From: Voacanga thouarsii
Taxonomy: Eukaryota; Streptophyta; Magnoliopsida; Gentianales; Apocynaceae
DNA: 64,000 nt
Assembly: GCA_026120185.1 (NCBI GenBank)
Contig: JANUWF010000008.1
Span: 7,685,005-7,749,004, forward strand
Direction: 5' to 3'
In this document: in pieces, positions 1 through 11,565 of the stretch
How positions within the stretch are numbered: position 1 is the stretch's first letter
Layout of the letters: every line of letters begins with the position of its first letter
The notes under the pieces: generated by a model
What the model saw: the letters and a program-made list of their open reading frames with translations, nothing else
Told to the model about the DNA's origin: nothing
The model's database searches: none
Translations under genes and position numbers: made by a program

Positions 1-709
1 CCATCCTTCTTGTGAAATTCCACCAAATATGCCATTGATATTTCCATTAATTCCTCCTCAATGGATTCCTGCATCAACTCAAAAATTGGTTCGTCAAGCA
101 TATCAATTTTTAGACAAGAATCATCAGACAACATGGGGTGTTGCATACTCTTGTGGATTTGAATGATTACATCCTCATCCCCAACCCTAAGTGTCAACCT
201 CCCCTTATGAATGTCAATTAATGCTTTTACTATAGCTAGGAAGGGTCTACCTAAGATTAAAGGGACTTTGGAATCTTCATCCATGTCAAGAATAACAAAA
301 TCCACTGGAAATATGAATTTATCAACTTTTACCAACACATCTTTTATTATGCCCCTAGGATATTTGATAGATCTATCCGCGAGTTGAATACTCATCCTAA
401 TGGGTTGTGATTCTCCTAGGCTTAGCCTTTTGAATGTTTTAATGGCAATAAATTAATGCTAGCACCTAGGTCAACTAATGCATTACAAATATGAAGAATG
501 CCAATTAGACATGGGATAGAGAAACTCCATGGATCATTTTCTTTATGTGGAAATTTTAAGTTGTCTTGTAGGATAGCTGAGCATTCTTCATTGAGGACTA
601 CTGTAGACAACTCTTCCAATCGCTTTTTGCTGACGAGCATACTTTTGAGGAATTTGGCATATTTGGGCATGTGGATTAAGGCTTCACTGAGGGGAATGTT
701 TATGTACAA
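1..709 (-). pseudogene. Athila-type gag/protease region (5' part of polyprotein, broken)
   Basis: Minus strand. At 422-709 the protein reads YAKFLKSMLVSKKRLEEL, then LNEECSAILQ, then the aspartic protease site DLGASINLLPL. This layout is typical of the gag-protease junction of Athila/Tat Ty3/gypsy elements. A frameshift and stops follow near 421. The reading resumes toward position 1 with IRMSIQLADRSI and the protease flap-side signature VPLILGRPFLA, ending in an acidic stretch (MQESIEEELME). The element runs off the left edge, so RT and integrase are not seen. The protease would process the element's own polyprotein. Family assignment is strong from these motifs; the frameshift means it is not functional. 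Confidence 0.85.
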
Positions 710-839
710 TTGTTTAAATACTTCAAGGAATTTGTTGAATTAAGCAACTTTTTGAGCCTTATGTAGCGAGTAGGGTACGGTATGTTAGGCTGAAAAGTAG
801 ATTTTTCGGGAGGTGGACAGGGGATAGCCGGTGCCGGTT

Positions 840-1253
840 CTAGTGCTTTGGTCGGCGCCGGTTCAATTCTAGGTGGCTAGGTCTCAAGGTTACTGATAGC
901 CAACGCCGGTTCCCTTCTTCCAGCTGGCACCGGTTGTCATCGGGACTGTCTAGTAATTTTTTTCCACTTCGTAATATGACAGCCACGGTTTCCTCACTGG
1001 CTATTTGGTTTAGGTTGAGGGATTTTATCACCATGTCCGTCAAGAACCAAATTTGTCGTTCCATGTTGCGGATCATTACTTCGAATTTCTCAAATGTGGA
1101 ATCAATTTCTTGAAAACACCTCGTGACATGAACAACAAATTTCCCAATTAAGGTTTCAAGCTTTGCTAATCCTGGTGCTGCGAGTGTCATCTTAGGAGTA
1201 CAATGGAGGTACTACCCCGCATTAAACTTCCTCGGATTCCGATTTGCCATTTC
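840..1253 (-). pseudogene. Athila-type gag remnant, internally shortened
   Basis: Minus strand. A methionine at about 1253 starts MANRNPRKFNAG and meets a stop within about 13 codons. The next part (1190 downward) reads LAKLETLIGKFVVHVTRCFQ and RNMERQIWFLTDM, then a TVAVILRSGKKL segment. This is the C-terminal gag coiled region of Athila-like elements (an LETLIGQFV-like start and an AVTLRSGK-like end). A normal gag is several hundred residues longer, so most of its core is missing between the two parts. Between 710 and 960 the linker holds the GC-rich CCGGTGCCGG modules described separately. Confidence 0.7.
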
Positions 1254-1500
1254 TCCTAAACATAGAGGCGAGTTAGATACAGAATTACTGATGAAAATAA
1301 AATTATAGGATTACAAAGTTAGTAAATCAAATAGAGTCCAAGTTAGTAAGTTAGGTTAGGTTACAATGGTGTACAAGAATACATGAAATACAAAAGATAG
1401 CATCTTTTTGTGAACAATTATACATATCTTACATATCTACATATTTACATATTTACATGGTTAAATCAACAAAACCCAAGCATTCATGCTATTGTTCCTT

Positions 1501-1513
1501 GGCAACGGTGCCA
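1501..1513 (-). promoter_or_regulatory. Primer-binding site, tRNA-Asp-like
   Basis: On the minus strand TGGCACCGTTGCC lies six bases downstream of the LTR end. It matches the usual plant tRNA-Asp primer site TGGCGCCGTTGCC with one substitution. This site primes minus-strand DNA synthesis. It fixes the LTR/internal boundary and supports the Athila assignment. Confidence 0.8.
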
Positions 1514-1519
1514 GAAACT

Positions 1520-2999
1520 TAATGTGTTCAGACTTGGGTATAAAAATCATAGCATATTCCCAATCAAGTTTAAATTAAAATGTTCAACCCAAATCACATA
1601 TAAGCGTACTCATCATTAACCGAGCATAAGGTTCAAACGATTGTCGATCCTCCAGGAACAAGTAAACATTAATCCCTTTTCTTTCATTGTTTAACTGACT
1701 CGATCAAGTGAAAAACAAATAAAAAGGAAAATAAAATAAAAATATGTACATGTGAAGGATGGAGAAGTATGTAACTCAAACCATTGTTTAAACAACCATG
1801 ATATTAAAGTACCCAATCATTATCACTAATTATTCCTTTGGCATCATGAAGGATAATATAGATTCACTTCTTTGTCCAATCCATGAATCCCTATGTTCTA
1901 GGTAACTTAGTATCACATATCCTGTCTTAACCAATCTTACCCAAAAGATGCATTAACCATAGTCCTTGACTTAATTCCCATTCCTGGTAAATTATGCATG
2001 AAATTAACCAATGAATCCATATCCTGGTAGACATTAATTAATCTTGAATTACTTTGTTCCTACTCTTAACCCCTTTGTCCAAGCAAGTTAAAAGCTAACA
2101 ACTATGAAACTAATGAATTGAAACCACCATCAACCACTTTGTCCAAGCAAGTTAATGGAAAGACCCAACCAATCAATCTCGTAATATGCACAAGTAATCA
2201 ATACCAAGAATAACACTCAATTAATCAAAAGATCAAAGAACTCTAAGAATCATGAATATCCAAAACAATGTCAAATTACAATAAAATAATTAACATATCA
2301 TTGTCAATAAAAAGAAAACAAAGTAAAAGAAAGTACTCATAGACAAGCCTCATTCTTCTTCCTTTGAAGACCTTCTTGCACAACCCACATTGAATTTGAA
2401 GAATTTCTCCTTTGATTAAGTAATTTTCTATAATAATCAATGAATTCTCTCCTTTTCCCTTGTGTTTCCCCTCTAAATATAGGCTTAAGAAGTGCCTAAA
2501 CTTATAGGTAAAGTGTTCTTGGCCGAGTAGAAGTTAGAAGATACTAAAACTCCTTAGATTACCAAAAACCGCGTAGAAAATCACAGCACCACCTTAGCTT
2601 TAGGGCACAATCGGCACCGGTTGTGTTCTGTTCCTTCACTCGTTCATCGATTTTTCTTCGTATTTTCCACAATGTGTTCCAGAATGCAGCCGGTGCCGGT
2701 TCCAGCTTCACAACCGGCACCGCCTTAGTTCTGTTCTGCTCTGATTCAACAAATTTTTCGTTGCTTTGAAGTTCATTTCAACAGTGCATGGCTAGTGCCG
2801 GTTCTGGGGTCCTAGCCGCCTCTCCTCTATTTTGCGATGTTTTTATTTCGTTTTACCCTAAAAATCTAAAATAAAGAACAAAATACCTTTCCAAAGGTAA
2901 AATCTCAAATATGAAGGAATATGACTAGTTATTGAACAAAATGTATCACAAAAGAACCTTAAATAACTAGGAAAAATATGACTAATTCAGCTCCTATCA
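1520..2999 (-). repeat. Athila-like 5' LTR (1.48 kb)
   Basis: In minus orientation the LTR starts TGATAGGAGCTG (ending at 2999) and finishes six bases from the tRNA-Asp-like primer site, with its terminal CATCA decayed to CATTA. It aligns along its length with the solo LTR at 11856-17711. Shared blocks include the start (AATTAGTCATATTTTTCCTAG), a duplicated CTTGGACAAAG segment and GGGTATAAAAATCAT at the far end. It contains GC-rich inverted-repeat modules near 2612-2804. The five bases beyond 2999 are CCAAC; the matching duplication would lie left of this window. Confidence 0.85.
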
Positions 3000-3002
3000 C
3001 CA

Positions 3003-3410
3003 ACAAACCCTTTTTGGATTAGCTTTGATGCTTTAATTCCTGATATCAAAAGGTTACATTTCTTCCTAGTTTCCCCTACAAATTCTAATACAGTCTTCCC
3101 AGGTCTATAAAATTGCACCACCTTATATCTACCGTTAAACTGGGCATGATGGTAGGACAACCAATCCATCCCCAAAATGGCATCATAATCCTCTATGGGT
3201 AGACAAATTAGATCTCTTTCTAACACCACGTCATCCACAAAAAATTTACATCCTAAGTATATATATTTCACTAATTTGTTTTCCCAATGGTGTACTAATG
3301 ATGTGTAAATTTTTTGTGTATAAAAATCATCAAATTTAAATCCATCCCATAGAAAAGTTTTAATTAAAACATTAATCCCAAAATACATATACGAGCAAGT
3401 ATACTCTTCG
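3003..3410 (-). pseudogene. Chromovirus aspartic-protease fragment
   Basis: The minus-strand reading contains DLICLPIEDYDAILGMDWLS followed by HHAQFNGRYKVVQF. This is the conserved C-terminal half of the Ty3/gypsy chromovirus protease (usual form: D-x-ILGMDWL, then a V/F-rich strand). The N-terminal catalytic DSG/DPG part is not recognisable. It closely resembles the protease at 58988-59390. The Athila-like element is inserted at its C-terminal side (2999/3000). A broken scrap. Confidence 0.7.
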
Positions 3411-3495
3411 CAAGCATAGCACTGGGAATTAACGAGTATAGAATCCCAAGTATGGATTCAGGATTAAGAAAACGCTCAACAATCGTTCATATCGT

Positions 3496-4951
3496 TTTTT
3501 AGGATTAAAATTCTGGATTTCTTGAATTAAGTTCCTTTTGAAATTTGTTATTTAGAGAATGATTCAAATGTTCTTATTGGAATGTTTTATAGAAACTTTT
3601 AGAATTGGGAATTCTGTAAATGGCCGAAATATCCTTATTAGAATATTTGTGAATACTCTTCAAATCAGGTAAGGGTAAAATAACACAAATACTCTTGGGA
3701 AGTTTTTTTGGAATCAGGTATGGGCAAAATGACCCGAATACCCTTGAAGATGACTTTTGAGATCGGGTACGGGTAAAATGACCTGAATACTCTTGGAAAC
3801 TTATTTTAATGTGCGAAAAGAACTTTTCACCCTATTTCAACACGGTTTTGGAAAACGATCTCTCAGTACAAGATTGACTTTTGAAAAACAACATTTTCAT
3901 CCCGAAAACTACCTTATTGGTCTGGTATGCCTATGCAATGAACTGATTGGCCCTGTGGACCTATAGGAATAATTAACTAACCTGCGAGTCAATGGGATCA
4001 ATCTCTGGGAAAGGATATTTTGGCCCCAAAAATGTTTGTTTTGGAAATCCTGTGGGAACAAATAACCTTTTGGCATGATCAGTCAGTAGGGATTGGAATT
4101 AGTACCATTGAGTGCTCAGTAAGGACTTTGATCATCGTACTAGCCTACATTAGAGTTAGACGACTCTAGTAACCTAGCCTAGTTTAAGGGATTATTTTAT
4201 CTTACTTTTGAGTTGTTTGATTAATGTTGGGTGGGGACACTCGGTAGCGTTTGACTCCTTGCTGCCTCAATGGTGAATGACATCAGGATTAGGACCCTTT
4301 AGCTTACAATGGCAAGTAAAATATTTAGTGTACTGTGGTACACTTATTCATTCTCAATAGTATGTTGCGGTGTACTTACCCTCTGGCGATGCATAGTTGA
4401 GTGTTGTAGGCTGTGATCTTAGCACAATAAGACATGGCACCTAAGGTGAAGCCTTATGAGCTTTGCGCGCAGGCCGGCCTTCTGTTGGAGAAGTGCCTGC
4501 AATTTGGAAATTGGGGTAATGATTTAAAATTGAAACATAGTTTTCCAAATATGATTAAGTTATGAATAAACTCTTCTTTAAAGAGTTTTAGAATTAGCTT
4601 CAGTTAAAAAAGAAAAAAAAAAAAACCTTTTTGTGGTGCCCTTTTGGGATAAAAATGCAATATTACATTACTTTATCTTTTTGGGTAAAGCACTAGCATA
4701 CACGGGACTGACTAGGTGATTTTTCACTAACACGCATTTTTTATCTTACTGCTTTATAGGATCCAAAGTAAAGTAGACCTATAGATATGGAGATAATACC
4801 ACAATGACAGTAGTTTAGGTCAGACGCTTTCTTTTTTGATTATGTACCTACTTTTGCTTCTATATTATAAAAACCGCTTGTCTGGGTAACTAGACGGGGC
4901 AACACCTGATCTTGTTATGTTTCCATTGTTATTTTTAGTAGAGGTGTTATA
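3496..4951 (+). repeat. Chromovirus G 5' LTR, 3' part only
   Basis: From about 3496 the sequence aligns with 8770 onward in the G 3' LTR (TTTAGGATTA..., AAGTTCCTTTTGA, ATGTTTTATxGAAACTTTT, then many shared blocks). It ends GAGGTGTTATA at 4951, two bases before the primer site. The 5' ~2.3 kb of the LTR is missing, and the 3411-3495 junction is unassigned. A poly-A run lies near 4610-4625. Part of the same element as the LTR at 6376-17978. Confidence 0.75.
4866..4873 (+). promoter_or_regulatory. LTR TATA box
   Basis: TATAAAAA about 80 bases before the LTR end. The same motif sits at the same place in the 3' copy (17893-17900). TATAAAGACC sits there in the minus G copy (60715-60724) and in the giant LTRs. 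Conserved position supports its being the retroelement core promoter; transcription is inferred. Confidence 0.55.
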
Positions 4952-4953
4952 AT

Positions 4954-4965
4954 TGGTATTAGAGC
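4954..4965 (+). promoter_or_regulatory. Primer-binding site, tRNA-iMet-like
   Basis: TGGTATTAGAGC follows the LTR end by two bases. The consensus initiator tRNA-Met site is TGGTATCAGAGC, so there is one C-to-T change. The same altered form occurs at 60567-60578. Confidence 0.85.
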
Positions 4966-5031
4966 ATAATTATCATAGAACTGTGGTATAGTCATAAGAA
5001 TTGATAGAACCATTTTTATCTTGTAGGCATA

Positions 5032-5460
5032 ATGGATAAGAATGATAAGGGGGAGCGCCTAATGGATGATCACAGTGATGATGGGAAGAAGGAGATTGGT
5101 GAGTGTTTGGGAATGCAAAAACCTTAGAAGATCAGAATGGTCAACTGAAGGGGTGTGCTGGGACGTTTCACTTTAACAAGACCTAGCCCTTACTACTATT
5201 GTGCACCCTGTCTCTCTAGGAGAAAGTTTAACCCAACAGTGCCTAGTATTCAGCCATTTTCATGAGACCTCATTCTAGAGAGGACACCTACTCCTGAGAA
5301 GACAACATCACCATTTTGCTAGACAGGAGAGATAGGCGACGATTCTGATAATACTGATGGCGATGTTGAGCCACACTATCAGGATGATGACAAGGAGGAC
5401 AGCATCCTTGACGATGCAGTGTTACCCTGGAATGATGAAGAGGTATTTAGTGAGGATGTT
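5032..5460 (+). pseudogene. Chromovirus G leader/gag-start remnant
   Basis: The first ATG after the primer site (5032) opens MDKNDKGERLMDDHSDDGKK, then a stop. A second readable acidic stretch (HYQDDDKEDSILDDAVLPWN) lies near 5372-5430. I see no retrotransposon gag core or zinc knuckle. The position between primer site and the rest of the element makes it leader or N-terminal gag, but the domain itself is not recognised. It is cut at about 5460 by a piece of a copia-type LTR. Confidence 0.4.
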
Positions 5461-6141
5461 CCAATACACAATTGCCTTGGCCAAGGACTTCTCGAGTAGT
5501 AATTCCTACAAGTGGACGTGAGATATTCGCCCCTACTATTAGGAGTGGTGAATCCTTTATTGACCCTCTCAACTACTTTCATTTACCTTACAACGTACCC
5601 AATATTCATCCCATAGGCGGCCCTCGATTGAGCTCTGGAGATTGGAATCAAAGTACAAGGCTTAGCAAACAAAGTACATTTGAGATCTCAAGTTTAAGGA
5701 TACTTGTACGTTTGTTATATTGAGATTATATCACTGGCACTAAATAGTTATCCATGTGATTATCTTAAAGCTAGGTCATCTAATGAACTTGTTCCATTAA
5801 CAAGCATCCATGTGTTAACTTTAAGTATCTCAATACACACGGTTATGAGAACCACCGCCTGATCAAATTAGGAAGTCTAACACATGCTAGTCTTGACGCA
5901 TTAATAATGTCCTGTCTTATTAATACTACAACTAGGGACTATTTAAGTATTAACACCATCCAATGTAGTAGGAATTTCATAACATGATTTCCATAACACA
6001 ATGTTGTACTAGGGACTTTATCGAACAGTTATATTATTTAAAGTAAATAAAAGAAACTGTAAGATAAATAATGCCTTTTATTAAAATAAAATGTATCGTA
6101 TACAATGTACAAGTGATTGCCTCTAGGGCACAACACTAACA
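5461..6141 (-). repeat. Copia-type LTR fragment (F2)
   Basis: Ends at 6141 as CACTAACA, which on the minus strand is the LTR start TGTTAGTGTTGTGCC. It aligns with 46345-50249, 55718-57065 and 9874-11565. Only the 5' ~680 bases of the LTR remain; the left edge falls in the middle of the LTR at about 5461. It sits exactly where the pol region of element G is missing. Its plus strand carries an open reading frame (5472-5723) conserved in other copies. Confidence 0.8.
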
Positions 6142-6336
6142 AAGCCTATTAAGATGACTCTAAGCTTGAAGTATGAGGAAAAGCTTATTAAAATCTTGGA
6201 GTATGCTGAAAAAGAATTGTGGAATAAGAAAATTCCACCTGTAAAAATGTTATGGAATCATCAACCAATGCAAGACGTGATTTGGGAAACGGAAGCGAAG
6301 ATATTGAAGAAGTATCCAAAATTAGTCCATATGTAA
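6142..6336 (+). pseudogene. Chromodomain, C-terminal end of chromovirus G polyprotein
   Basis: Plus-strand reading: EKELWNKKIPPVKMLWNHQ, then DVIWETEAKILKKYPKLV and a stop at 6336. This is the integrase-fused chromodomain of chromoviruses (usual form RNKxIPxVKVLWRNH...EATWExExxMxxKYP). Chromodomains direct insertion to modified chromatin. Everything upstream (gag, protease, RT, most of integrase) is missing, so only the tail survives. It is followed at the usual distance by the polypurine tract and the 3' LTR. Confidence 0.85.
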
Positions 6337-6360
6337 GCCAATTTCGAGGACGAATTTTTT

Positions 6361-6375
6361 CTAAGGAGGAAAGAT
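6361..6375 (+). promoter_or_regulatory. Polypurine tract
   Basis: CTAAGGAGGAAAGAT lies immediately before the LTR start TGTAATACCC. It is the plus-strand DNA primer site of a chromovirus and fixes LTR orientation. Confidence 0.75.
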
Positions 6376-9300
6376 TGTAATACCCTGTATTTTAACATTC
6401 GATTGGCTACTACTTGTAATAGGATAAGAATTTGCATCAATAGCTAGAACAAAATATTATCAGTATAATGAAACGAATATTTTGGTATAATAACATTTTG
6501 TCAGGACCTGGATGTAATTATTAAATTTGTTCTACCCGTGCCCTAAATCTTCAAAAGGCAACTACTGTTAATAAAATAACAATTTGAGGATACGTTGACA
6601 ACAAAAATTGATCATTGTGATGAAATGCACAATTTGGTCTGAATTAAGTAATTCTAGTTATCGAAGGCATTTTCGTCATTTTGACCGCGAACGCAATTTT
6701 GACCAGACTAAGAAAGAATTGAAGGATTTAAGTATTACCAATGGATTCAGTGGAATTTTTGGAGTTGAATGGTAAAATAAAATATTTTTCCATTTTAGAC
6801 CTGAATTTTGATTATTTAAGAGAAAAAGTGAAATCACAGTTAAAAGAAATGGTACGCGTGGCGTTTTGTGATTGGTAGCCCATGAACATGTGTCAACTTA
6901 TGAGAGGTTGTATGAAGAATTCATGCAAGACACATGGAATTAAGGAATTACAAAATAAATTAAGGAATGATGTGTCTAATTGTGATCTGAACACATCACT
7001 TGTGGAGCTATTTAATTAATGTCTTGCACAATTTAATTGACCAACATTTTGACCATTAAGTGGTGGTGGAATAGTTGAAAAATAGATAGAAAGTTGGCAC
7101 CCACAAGAATGAAGAGAAGAGGAAAATTTAAGGAATAAAATCAAGGGAAATGGGGTGTATTTTGTGATTGGAACACACCTATATGTAAACCACCACACAA
7201 TTAATAGAATTAGAAATTAATTAGCCAAAATTTTTGATGAAGTGTGATGGTGGGAAGGCTGTTTTACAGCAAAAAATTCGGCAACTTGAAGGGAGAAAAA
7301 TAAGAGAAAAAGAAATCAAAAGAAATTAGCAAAAAAGAGAGAAAATGTAAATAGTGTGTGTTCTTAGTGAATAGTGAGTGTTCTTGAGAGTTTCTTGGAG
7401 CAAATCACACCAAAAAGCCTTATACGCAAAGTAAAACCCTACTTTGCTAGAATTAAAGTTGTTGTTGGGTGAATGGTGATTATTTTGATCAATTTTAACA
7501 TGAAAACATGATTTTCATGTCTTGATTTTGGATCAAAAGCTAGGATATATAAACTTTATATGTGAAATTTGTGAGTGATTATGTGTGCTAGCTACCTAGG
7601 GGATTTATGGATACTATTTTGTGTGATGAATGAATGAATTTTCATAGTAGTTCAAATGGTTGATCTTGGTTGATGAGATGACAATCAAAGTGGAATGAAA
7701 ATGGGAGTTAATTGGTTAGAAGGATGAATTGTGCTAACTTTTGATTGAAGGAAGTGAATTTATGCTGAATAAACATGACTTTTATGATTTGTTAGAGTCC
7801 AAAAATTGAAGGATCAAAGGTGATTCGAAAGAATAATTGAATGAATTTGATGTTCTCAAAGTGTTAAAGATTAATGGAAATTAAAGGATAACATGAATGG
7901 TTTAGTTAGGGCAAAATACTGTGACTCTTTTGCCTCTGCATTATGTCACGAAAATCTAAACTTAGGAAAAGGCTTACAAATAAGAGTCTTACAATCATTT
8001 TGATATATCATAGAGCCCAATTGGAGTTCTGGATTGAAACTTATGTGCAAAACAAAATTGTGTGTTAAGATGGAAAATTCTAGAATTTTGGTTAGGAAGT
8101 GAATGAACTTAAGAGGGATTAATTGTGTGATTTTGGGATAAAATCAATGAGAAACATGAAGATAATTTGTTGTTCATGAAGAGATGAAGGATTTGGAAAA
8201 AGAAAAATGGAAGAATTAAATAAACGACGAAAAAATGACATGAATGATTGTTGAGCGCTTTCTTAACTGTCGGGCATGTCTGCTAACTATCAGCTACTTT
8301 TTGACCAAACACAAATAAACATACAAATGATGTTTGATATAGGTTCACTGGTAAATGCCCAACGATACGTTAGAGTGAAAACGGTAGTCGAACGACACGT
8401 GAACAATAAAAGCTTATTTAGGACACAAGATGAGTCCATTTGACTTCTAAAATCTTTTGAAAGCTAGTATGTTTTACTTTTCCATGAAATTCTACGTTTT
8501 ACACCATTTTGGAAATCCCTGACTGTATTTAAGGTTTATCTGAGCAAGATTTATTTTTATGCCATCTTAGGCTCGATTTAACATCATAATTGGCTTGGAA
8601 ATCTTAATAGATGATTAAAGCACGAATTTTGTGAATTTGGTCCTTTTTGGATTAAATACTTGGGATTTTCTAAAAATGACAATTTTGGAATCGGGTATTC
8701 ATGAATTAACTAGAATTCCTTTATTGGAACATTTAGGGAAACTTGATTGAATATGTTGAATTTAATCCTCTTCTAGGATTAGAATTCTTAATTTTTGGAA
8801 ATAAGTTCCTTTTGAGATCAGGTATTTGGAGAATGATCCAAATGTCCTTATTAGGATGTTTTATGGAAACTTTTAAAATTGGGTATTCGGTAAATGGCTC
8901 AAATATCCATATTGAAACTTTTGTGAAAACTTTTCAAATCGGGTAAGGGTAAAATGACCCGAATACCTTTGGAAAGCCTTTTTGGAATCTGGTATGGGCA
9001 AAATGTCCCGAATACCCTTGAAGATGACTTTTGAGATCGGGTACGGGAAAAATGGCCTGAATACTCTAGAAAACTTGTTTTATTGTGCAAAAAGAACATT
9101 TCACCATGTTTTCACATGATTTTGGAAAATAATCTCTCGGTATAAGATTGACTTTTGAAATATGACATTTTGATCCCGAAAACTACCTTATTAGCCTGGT
9201 ATGCCTATGGAATGAACTGATTGGCCTTGCGGAGCCTATGGGAATAATTAACTGACTTGTGAGTTAGTGGGATCAGTCTCTGAAAAATGATATTTTGGCC

Positions 9301-9873
9301 CCAAAATGTTTGATTTGGAAATCCTATGGGAACAAATAACCCTCTGGCCCGATCAGTCAGAAGGGATTGGTATTGGCAATGTTGAGTACTCTATAAGGAC
9401 TTTGATCTTTGTACTAGCCTACGTTAGAGTTAGACGACCCTAGTAACCTAGCCTAGTTCTAGGTATTATCTTACTCCAAATGGGATGACAGGATATTGAG
9501 ATAAGTCATCCCGGCTAGCCGTTCAGCACCTGGCATTTGCCGCGCTTGTGAGCACACATTACTTTTGAGTCATTCACTGAATGCCGGACGGGAGCCTAGG
9601 TAGCATTTGACTCATTGTCGCCTCGATGGTGAATGACATCAGGATTGAGACCCCTTGACTTACGATGGCAAGTAAAATATTTAGTGCGCTGTGGTACACT
9701 TATTCATTTTTGGTAGTATGTTTTCGTGTACTTACCCTTCGGTGACTCACAGTTAAGTGCTGTAGGCTGTAGTTGTAGCACAATAAGACGTGGCACTGAA
9801 GGCGAAGCCTTAAAAGCTTTGTGCACAAGTTGGCCTTCTGTTGAAGAAGTACCTACAATTTGAAAATTGGGAC

Positions 9874-11565
9874 TGTAGGATTTCTATCATACATAATCAG
9901 ATTAAGCGCAACAGAAAACAACAAGAAATCCAAGCCATGGATCATGGGTTTGCAATAGAAACAGGAAAAAGGAGAAGATTGCGTCTATTACCTCGTGAAG
10001 CCGGAATTCAAAAATTTCAGAAATAAGAACGCAGGCGCGATCCAAATTATCCAAAATCGTTCACTACAGCTCAACTGAAGTCCAAGAAAGAACTCGCTCT
10101 AATGATAATCCACACAAGGTTGAATGCTCACAATCTCACAATTCTATGCCAGTAGAATTCGGGAGGCTAGGGTTTTGATCGAGAAGAGAGACGGCTAGAG
10201 TTTGATCAAGAGAGAGGCAGAGAAACGGTTTCTCTGTTATTGCGTGAATAGTTTGTCTCAAATCCTAAGGAAACCGTTTCCTTATATTTATAGATTTATA
10301 ATTACCATAAATCGCAACTTAGTCCTTCAACGTCCAATTGTTAACAAATTGGTCCTTGAAGTTTACTTAATTACAATTAGGTCCCATGAATTATAACAAA
10401 CTTATAATTCACCTATAAATATATTCCCTTCTCTTAATTAACCCCACAATATTATCAAATAATATATTTGAGCATTCAAACCTTTATTGTGTGTGACCCA
10501 TTAGGTTTCCTGGTCTTATTGGTATCATAATATGAATTAATTCTAACAATATTAGAATTAATAATCCTTAATAAAATATAGGATTAAATTTATTAATTCT
10601 CTAATAAATAAATTCATATTTAGCATATCAAGAGCGACATCTAGCAATGACTCTTGACCACCCAAAAGTCCAGAAAGTCAAGTGGCTTGACATGAACCTT
10701 TCAATAGCAAATTATCAGTGCAATAAACTCTTTTCAACATACAATATCTCATTCGGTCTAGAGCATGGAATTAGTGCCAACTCCCTCCAGAATTTTATTA
10801 ATTCTGGCCCGAATATTTTAGTACTTGTTCAAGAAATCCATTACTCGATATGTGTATCAATTGGAACCATTTCCATCACATAGTCGCCTTGACCAAGGAC
10901 TTCATGAGTAATGATTTCTACAAGTGGCCTTGAGATATACTCTCCTACTATTAGGAGTGGTGAATCCTTTATTGACCCTCTCAACTACTTTTATTTACTT
11001 TATGTTGTACCCAATATCCATCCCATAGGCGGTCCTAGATAAGACTCTAAAGATTAGAATCAAAGTACAACGCTTGATAAACAAAGTACCTTGGAGATCT
11101 CAAGTCTAAGGATACTTGCACACTTGCTATAATGAGATTCTATCACTGGCACTAAATAGTTATCCAAGTGATTATCTCGTAGCTAGGTCATCCAATGAAC
11201 TTGTTTCAAAACAAGCATCCACACGTTAATCCTGAGTATCCCAATACCCACGGATATGAGAACCACCGCTTGATCCAATCAAGAGATATAACATGTGCCA
11301 GTCTTGGCGTATTAATAATGTCCCATCTTATTAATACTATGACTGGGGATTATTTAAGTACAAACACTGCATAGTGTAGTAGGAATCTCACATCATGATC
11401 TCTATCATGATTTCCTTAACACTGTGTTGTACTAGGGACTTTATCTAACGGTTTGTACACATATTTAGATATAACAATCAAACTGAAAGATAAAGAATGC
11501 CTCTTATTAATTTAATATGCAATATACATGATACAAGTGATTGCCTCTTGGGCACAACACTAACC
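9874..11565 (-). mobile_element. Copia-type solo LTR (F1)
   Basis: Inserted in the G LTR with a perfect 5-bp duplication GGGAC at 9869-9873 and 11566-11570. On the minus strand it runs from GGTTAGTGTTGTGCCC (expected TGTTAGTG, first base changed) to CCTACA. The AATAAA-like segment near its start, the total size and the lack of internal coding region fit a solo LTR. The copy at 46345 has the same start. Assignment to Ty1/copia is from the overall LTR look (TGTTAG...GTGCCCTAGAGGCAAT); no linked pol proves it here. Confidence 0.75.
10647..10883 (+). other. ORF antisense to the F1 LTR
   Basis: 78 codons, beginning MTLDHPKVQKVKWLDMNLSI. It is antisense to the LTR. Matching peptides occur at 56132-56410 (HPRVQKVKWLDMNLSI) and in the N-terminal part of the 48809-49246 ORF (MN..ITNFSAINSFHH). 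No known domain. May be a chance reading preserved by copy similarity. Confidence 0.3.

Noticed and set aside
1410..1619. 69-codon ORF across the Athila LTR edge
   Set aside because: It reads through the primer site and LTR boundary on the antisense strand. No motif.
9841..10396. Small plus-strand ORFs at the F1 LTR edge
   Set aside because: They lie in the LTR end and cross the insertion junction at 9874; no conservation seen in copies K or N.
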